Source: Proteromonas lacertae
Lineage: Eukaryota > Sar > Bigyra > Opalinata > Proteromonadidae
Direction of reading: 5' to 3'
Assembly: GCA_002245135.1 (NCBI GenBank)
Contig: NGBS01001169.1
Location: forward strand, 62,001 to 126,000
Length of the DNA: 64,000 nucleotides
The notes beneath the pieces are model-generated. The model had not been told where the DNA came from. It searched no databases and worked only from the letters and a program-made list of their open reading frames with translations. The translations under genes were made by a program, and so were the position numbers. Positions 58,901 through 64,000 of the stretch are shown here, in pieces. How positions within the stretch are numbered: position 1 is the stretch's first letter; each line of letters opens with the position of its first letter.

Positions 58901-61900
58901 AATTTATCTCTTTTTCTTCCAAAGAATCCATCATTAATTGCATTAGAAGAATCAAAATTCCATTCACAATCAATCAATGAGAATGACTCTAATTTCAACA
59001 ACACTTTTGATTCAAATGTCTTGCCTAATTCTGTCAATTCTTTTGCAGTCATATCTATTATTAATATATATAAATATATAATATTATACGATTTAAATGA
59101 AGATGAGTAACTTCTGGAAAATACTTAATCATTTTGCATAAAGTTAAATGTGGTTCAGTTATATTACATTCATCAACTATACATATTTATAAATTATATA
59201 TATTTATATATACATGGATTTTCTATTGTTTTACATGTTAATGGCTTTCCATTACTAATCTTGGTTAATATTTCTGATATATTGGATGATGGTAATACTA
59301 ATTCCAAGTTTTTGAATGACTGACAAGCTTCACATTGAATACATTTCTGTAATTCGTAAATACCAACTGGTTCTACTGTTAATACAATCTGTAGTAAGTT
59401 TGGACAAGGACCTTTATATAATAAATCCTTTAAATCTTGCAGCAAACTTTGGAGTTACTTCAGTTTTTGGCATTACAAGTTTCTCTAAATTAGGTAGTAA
59501 TTTGTCTTTGAATAATGACAATAATCCAATATAACCATCTGGTTCAATATCACAGGATGTGAAGTTCAGTTCTGTTATACTGCATTCTTTCAAGTGTGAT
59601 ATTCCATCATGTAAAAGAGTGAATGTCTTACGATCAAATATTAAATCTATTGATTAGATAAAAATATGATTTATATACTTTCAAATATCAACGATTTGAG
59701 ATGAATTAAATATCTATTCTGAATTGCTTCAGAAAACCATTGCATTCTTGAGCCACGTAAGTCATAACTAGTGATTTTAATTACATTGACATTAGGGAAG
59801 TAACAAAGGGAGAAACAAATATCTTTAAATCCATCACCTGTATTGGAAAGATCTCTTTCATCAAATATGAATTCTTTTACATCTTTGCATTTGAATCTGT
59901 ATGGCTTGAAGTATTCATCAACACTTGCATTTCCAGTTAATGGTAAGACTAGTCATATAATAAATGCAATAACATTAACATACTGCTATATGTTATTTCT
60001 TTCAAATTTGGACAGGCTTGTTCCTTCAAGCTTTCATAAACTGATAATAAGTCTAGCGGTGGAGCAGCAATACAGATCTTCTCAAGATTTGGACAACACT
60101 TCATAATTAATATTTCCTTCAATATATTTAACCCTTCTTTACCTAATCTATGACCATCGAGATTTAATTCTACTAATTCATCACAACCGCCTTGACTCAA
60201 TGCTTTTCCTAATGATTTCAATCCATATGGTAAGATTCCAGGATCTATATTCACAAATACAGTAAAAATAAATATATACTTTGTTTTTCATGAACAGAAA
60301 GATTTAATGATTTCAATTTGTGGCTACATCCATTTCCAAGTGCCTTTGATATGTACTGTAAACCTTGAGAAGTAAATAGATTCTCTATTTCGATATAAAT
60401 CATAACAGAGTAATTATATACTTGATAAATCTAAATTGAGCAATTCTGGACAAGATCCTTCTTCCAATGCTTCACCTAATGATTGTAATTGTTCATCATT
60501 CAATTTACAGTCAGCAATCACCAATGAGGTAATATGATTCAAACATTTCTCTCTAATAATCGTTGTAGCAAATTTACTGAATGATATTGTCAAATCAATT
60601 TTCTTGAAAATTAATTTATCTAAATTATTCCACAAGTGTTGAGATAGAAGTGTGCAAAAATGCATAATGGCACTACTACATACATTCACTAGTTTTATTG
60701 TCTTTAAATTAATACAAAAGTGAAGATTATCAACAACATCTTCGCTTCTCTCTACTCCTTTCACTATAATATAGTATAAATATGGCATATAATACAATCT
60801 AAAGTGATTGATTCAGCTTCTAAACAGTTATCGAACAATTTATGGAATGATTTAAATTGTGGAATACTATTCAATGTTGAGATTAATCTTGTTTCAGATA
60901 TTTGATTACATCCACGCTTCTGCAAATCTTTCTTTAATTTTGTTATTGGAGCTGGATCAGCTATAATAATAACATTAAAAATAAATAAAAATTATAATAT
61001 ATATACAAGTAATCCATAAATTCTGTAAAAATGTGCATGTATGAGATAAACTGTCTTTCAATTTACTAACTGCTACATCTGTTAATATTCCATTATCTAT
61101 TCAAATACAATAAATAACAATAATATATACTATCAATATATAGATTCTGTAAATTATATAAATTACCTTTCTGAAGAATCTCAAATAGATTGTATAGATA
61201 TTTGATGTTAATACTACAATCTAAGAAAATAGAAAAATAGAGATATATACTTCCAATATCTAATGTGGATAATAACCATTTACGACTAGCAAGCATATCC
61301 ATTAGGTACTGACTTGAATAATTATTCATTTTATTATCTATAAAAACATTAATAACGATTATAGTATAAATACTTCTTAGATTTAAGTGAAGTAATTCTG
61401 GACAAGAATTTGACTTTAACTCTGTTGTTAATAGTTTCATCATTTCACTGGTTAATTCCATACCTATTGATAAATAACAATAAAAAAAATACTTTTCAAT
61501 ATCAGAGTTTGCAAGTGAGGGAAATAACTCAATCTACTTGTTAATGCTTCAAATATATCGAAATTAATCTTCTTATCAGCAAAATCCAACTCTTTACACA
61601 AATAAGGATCTTTAATTTTACCTAACACATCATCAATATCAGCATTTCCAGTTCGAGGAATGCACAAGACTGTCTTTTGTAGTTTTGGACAAGTTGTAAC
61701 GAATAATTGTTCAGCTAATCTAGCAACTAATGTTGGAGTGGCTATTTCAATAGAATAACAATAGATAAATTAATATTTAAATACTTGATAATTTAAGAAC
61801 ATGTAATGGACATTTTCCTCTCTGTAATTCTTTCTGTAAAGCATTAATACCTTCTTCACCAAATTCATTCTCTTGTAAGTGCAATGTATTTAATTTTGTA

Positions 61901-63994
61901 CAACATCTCTTACCAAATGCATTAGACAAAGCGACAATACCTTTATCACCAATTCCACAATCATCTAGTGATACTTCGTGTAAACTTAATGCATGATGAG
62001 TGGCAAAATATCTTGACAATTCTACAGCACCTTGAGAACCAATAGGATTAGCTATAAAACACAAACATAAAAATATAAATATATATACATGTTAATGTGA
62101 ATAATCTCAAGAATTGCATTTTACCTTTTTCAAGTATATCTGCTAAACATTTTATTCCTTGACTATTTATTCCACAATTACTTAAATTCAATATTTCAAT
62201 GGGTAACTCATATTTATCTAAAGTATCACATAATTCCATCATTGAATTCTCATTAATATCATTAAATGATAGATTAAGTCTTCTCAATTTTGGTAATTTT
62301 CCAGCTTTAATAAATCTAGCTAAATACTTGAATGAAGAAGGTGAAAGATGACATCTTGATAGATTCAATTCAGCTACAGATGTTAATTCAGGAGAAGTAG
62401 ATAGAAGAACATGTATTGCTTGTAATGTATAAGTTTTAACAGACAAATCAATAAGTGTTGTAGCTTTTGGATCAATTTTAGAAAACATATTATCAATTTC
62501 ACTTGATCTTGGAATATGAGATGACAAAGCTGGACATTGTGGATGAGATAAATGGTTATATAATTCTTCACATTCATCAGGATCTCCACTAACATTAAAT
62601 GTCTCTAATTTTGGACAATTACCACATCCTAAAGATCTATTGAGTATTTTTACACCATCATAACCAATATTATTACCATATAATAATAATGTCTTTAATT
62701 CTGTTATTCCTTTTGATTCTAACAATGAACCAACATAATAGATTGAATGAGCATCAATATTTGACTCATGTAAATCAAGTACCTCTAATTTTGGACAGTA
62801 TTTCTTTGATAAACATTCACATAAAAGCTTGATACACATTTGAGATAATTCAATTTCACATAGGTATAACTTCTTGATATTTGGATAGAATATTATTCTA
62901 TTTATAATGTTTTGAGCATCATATGTATCTTTTGCTTTAATTATTTGAGTGTCTAATGTATTTGTTTCTATTGTAGTTTTACTTTCATCTGTATAACAAC
63001 ATAACTGCAATACAATATCTTCTGTTGATATTAACGACTTTAAATATTCATAATCTTCTGGTGTGCAGGATATATTCACTTCTAATTCAGTTTCTGGTTT
63101 GAAATCTTTTAAGAAATCACCTAAATTAACTATGAACTTATGGGGAAGAGGAATGTAACTGATTAAATCTAATTCATTTAAACTAGGACAGAGATTATTC
63201 TTTAGATAAAATGGTAATAAACTATCTTCATAAATACAATCTATATACATGATGATAATAATAAAAGAATAATATACTTGATAAATCAATCTGCTCTAAA
63301 TCAGAACTAACATCTGGTAATGATGATAAATGAACATAAATTGGGTAATTGAAAGAAAATTGACATGCCTTTAAATTACACCATAACTTGAAGTTTATAT
63401 AATTCTCTATAGAATTAAATATAAATAATATAATAATATAGAATACGTTCTAAATGTAAGTGAGTTGGCCATAACTTATCAATTGATAGTGATTGTAATA
63501 AAGCAACAGATTTCTCAGTAATTCCAACATCTCTACAATAAGCAGATTGTATACAACCAGACATATCTAATAACACTGAAATAATCTCAGTTGATATATC
63601 ACCAATATGATTATAACTTAAATCAACAACATTTAATCGATCTAATAAGCATTCATTCAGTTTAGATAGTATATATTTGGCTGATAGTTCTGTCAATCCT
63701 GTATTTCTGAGGTAAATATTATCAATTGATCCTAACACTCCACTAGCAAGTAATTCGAATATATAATCAATATCAGTGAATGATAATTGTATTCCAGTCA
63801 AATCAATAATACCTTTATTGTTATTGTAGTTCTTTATAATATCTTGAACAACATCAATATTCGGTATTTCACTATTTATAAAATAATAATAATAAGTTTT
63901 ATATATACTATTCTGTATTAGCCCATGTAGATAATACATCATATATCTCTTCAATTCTACTAACCAATTCATTCAATTCATACCTTTCATTCAT
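55931..63994 (-). CDS. Very large leucine-rich-repeat (RNI-type) protein, possibly running past the window
   Basis: One long minus-strand array. A possible start at 63994 gives MNERYELNELVSRIEEIYDV; the end is SVKKAYPDLEILIIEN at 55931. Each unit has a ribonuclease-inhibitor-like repeat (ALSNAFGKRCCTKLNTLHLQ; EFGEEGINALQKELQRG; LFTSQGLQYISKALGNGCS). Between groups lie spacer units with CPxLxxLxL and a VTVDKxEL-like turn (ISCTPEDYEYLKSL; CIAAPPLDLLSVYESL). Dozens of short introns, many placed directly after LxLS in phase 1, so exon ends look like LKLSS, LNLDLS, LDIS and the next exon starts with the following Asn or Thr. I joined exons by repeat continuity and cannot rule out that it is two adjacent LRR genes. 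Function is unknown; RNI-type repeats bind proteins. Confidence 0.6.
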
Positions 63995-64000
63995 ATTTTT

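Noticed and set aside
1-64000. Alternative genetic code (for example TAA/TAG as Gln)
   Set aside because: Conserved proteins end at TAA, TAG and TGA and never need these codons read through. In-frame stops inside genes fall in introns or in decayed copies.
1-64000. CRISPR arrays, prophage, insertion sequences or bacterial operons
   Set aside because: No direct repeats with spacers, no transposase or integrase frames. All recognisable genes are eukaryotic with introns.
1-64000. tRNA and rRNA genes
   Set aside because: I searched by eye for the B-box pattern GGTTCGANNCC and for paired stems and found none I would defend.

Overview
This window is nuclear DNA from an AT-rich unicellular eukaryote. 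Genes are packed tightly on both strands. Most are cut by very short introns of about 26-45 nt, almost always GTAT...TAG, and many introns are pure TA runs. Conserved proteins read through under the standard code, and TAA, TAG and TGA all serve as stops. The gene set includes centrin, a sperm-tail PG-rich repeat protein, NFU1 with a plausible mitochondrial presequence, and a GGC1-type mitochondrial carrier. These point to a protist with mitochondria and probably a cilium or flagellum. eEF1A has a motif ([11 protein letters not shown]) that I associate with alveolate and stramenopile versions, but I cannot name the lineage from this sequence alone.

Layout. 1-787 (-) is a partial DDX56/Dbp9 helicase. 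943-2361 (+) is proteasome subunit RPN5, 2764-4077 (+) eEF1A, 4290-5467 (+) the PG-rich repeat protein with one frame break, 6196-7936 (+) an unrecognised multi-exon protein, 8052-8982 (+) NFU1, 9038-9972 (-) YIF1, 10102-11212 (+) a Rab-like GTPase with an N-terminal extension and a CaaX end, and 11354-12372 (+) an SPFH-like membrane protein. 12488-17257 (+) is a voltage-gated K+ channel fused to a secreted-type ectodomain. A decayed pseudokinase/LRR gene follows at 17440-18363. 18596-23095 (-) is the DNA polymerase alpha catalytic subunit, with an E2F-like site just upstream of its start. Then come CDC25 (23657, +), a small unknown (24840, +), MAF1 (26199, -), centrin (26716, +), a double BTB protein (27454, +), an ankyrin protein with a zinc ribbon (32255, -) and KAE1/OSGEP (32373, +).

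33522-38511 (+) is a long disordered, repeat-rich protein with features of the kinetochore scaffold KNL1/Spc105. After it lie a NOL11-like propeller protein (38654, +), a secreted EGF-like protein (40913, +), prolyl-tRNA synthetase (44152, -), DCPS (45360, -), a DENN protein with a RhoGAP domain inserted inside its uDENN module and a WD40 tail (49956, -), and DJ-1 (50777, -). The right end holds a pseudokinase-LRR gene (54701, -), the GGC1 carrier (55799, -) and an LRR gene of more than 8 kb (63994, -) that may run off the window.

How the genes relate. Several belong to cell-cycle and chromosome biology (POLA1, CDC25, centrin, the KNL1-like protein), others to basic gene expression (RPN5, eEF1A, MAF1, KAE1, ProRS, DCPS, NOL11-like, DDX56). 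They are neighbours rather than an operon. The most unusual parts are the repeat arrays of the KNL1-like protein, the RhoGAP domain nested in DENN, the ectodomain-Kv fusion, and the expanding, partly decayed pseudokinase/LRR family, whose repeats repeatedly carry an intron at the same codon position.
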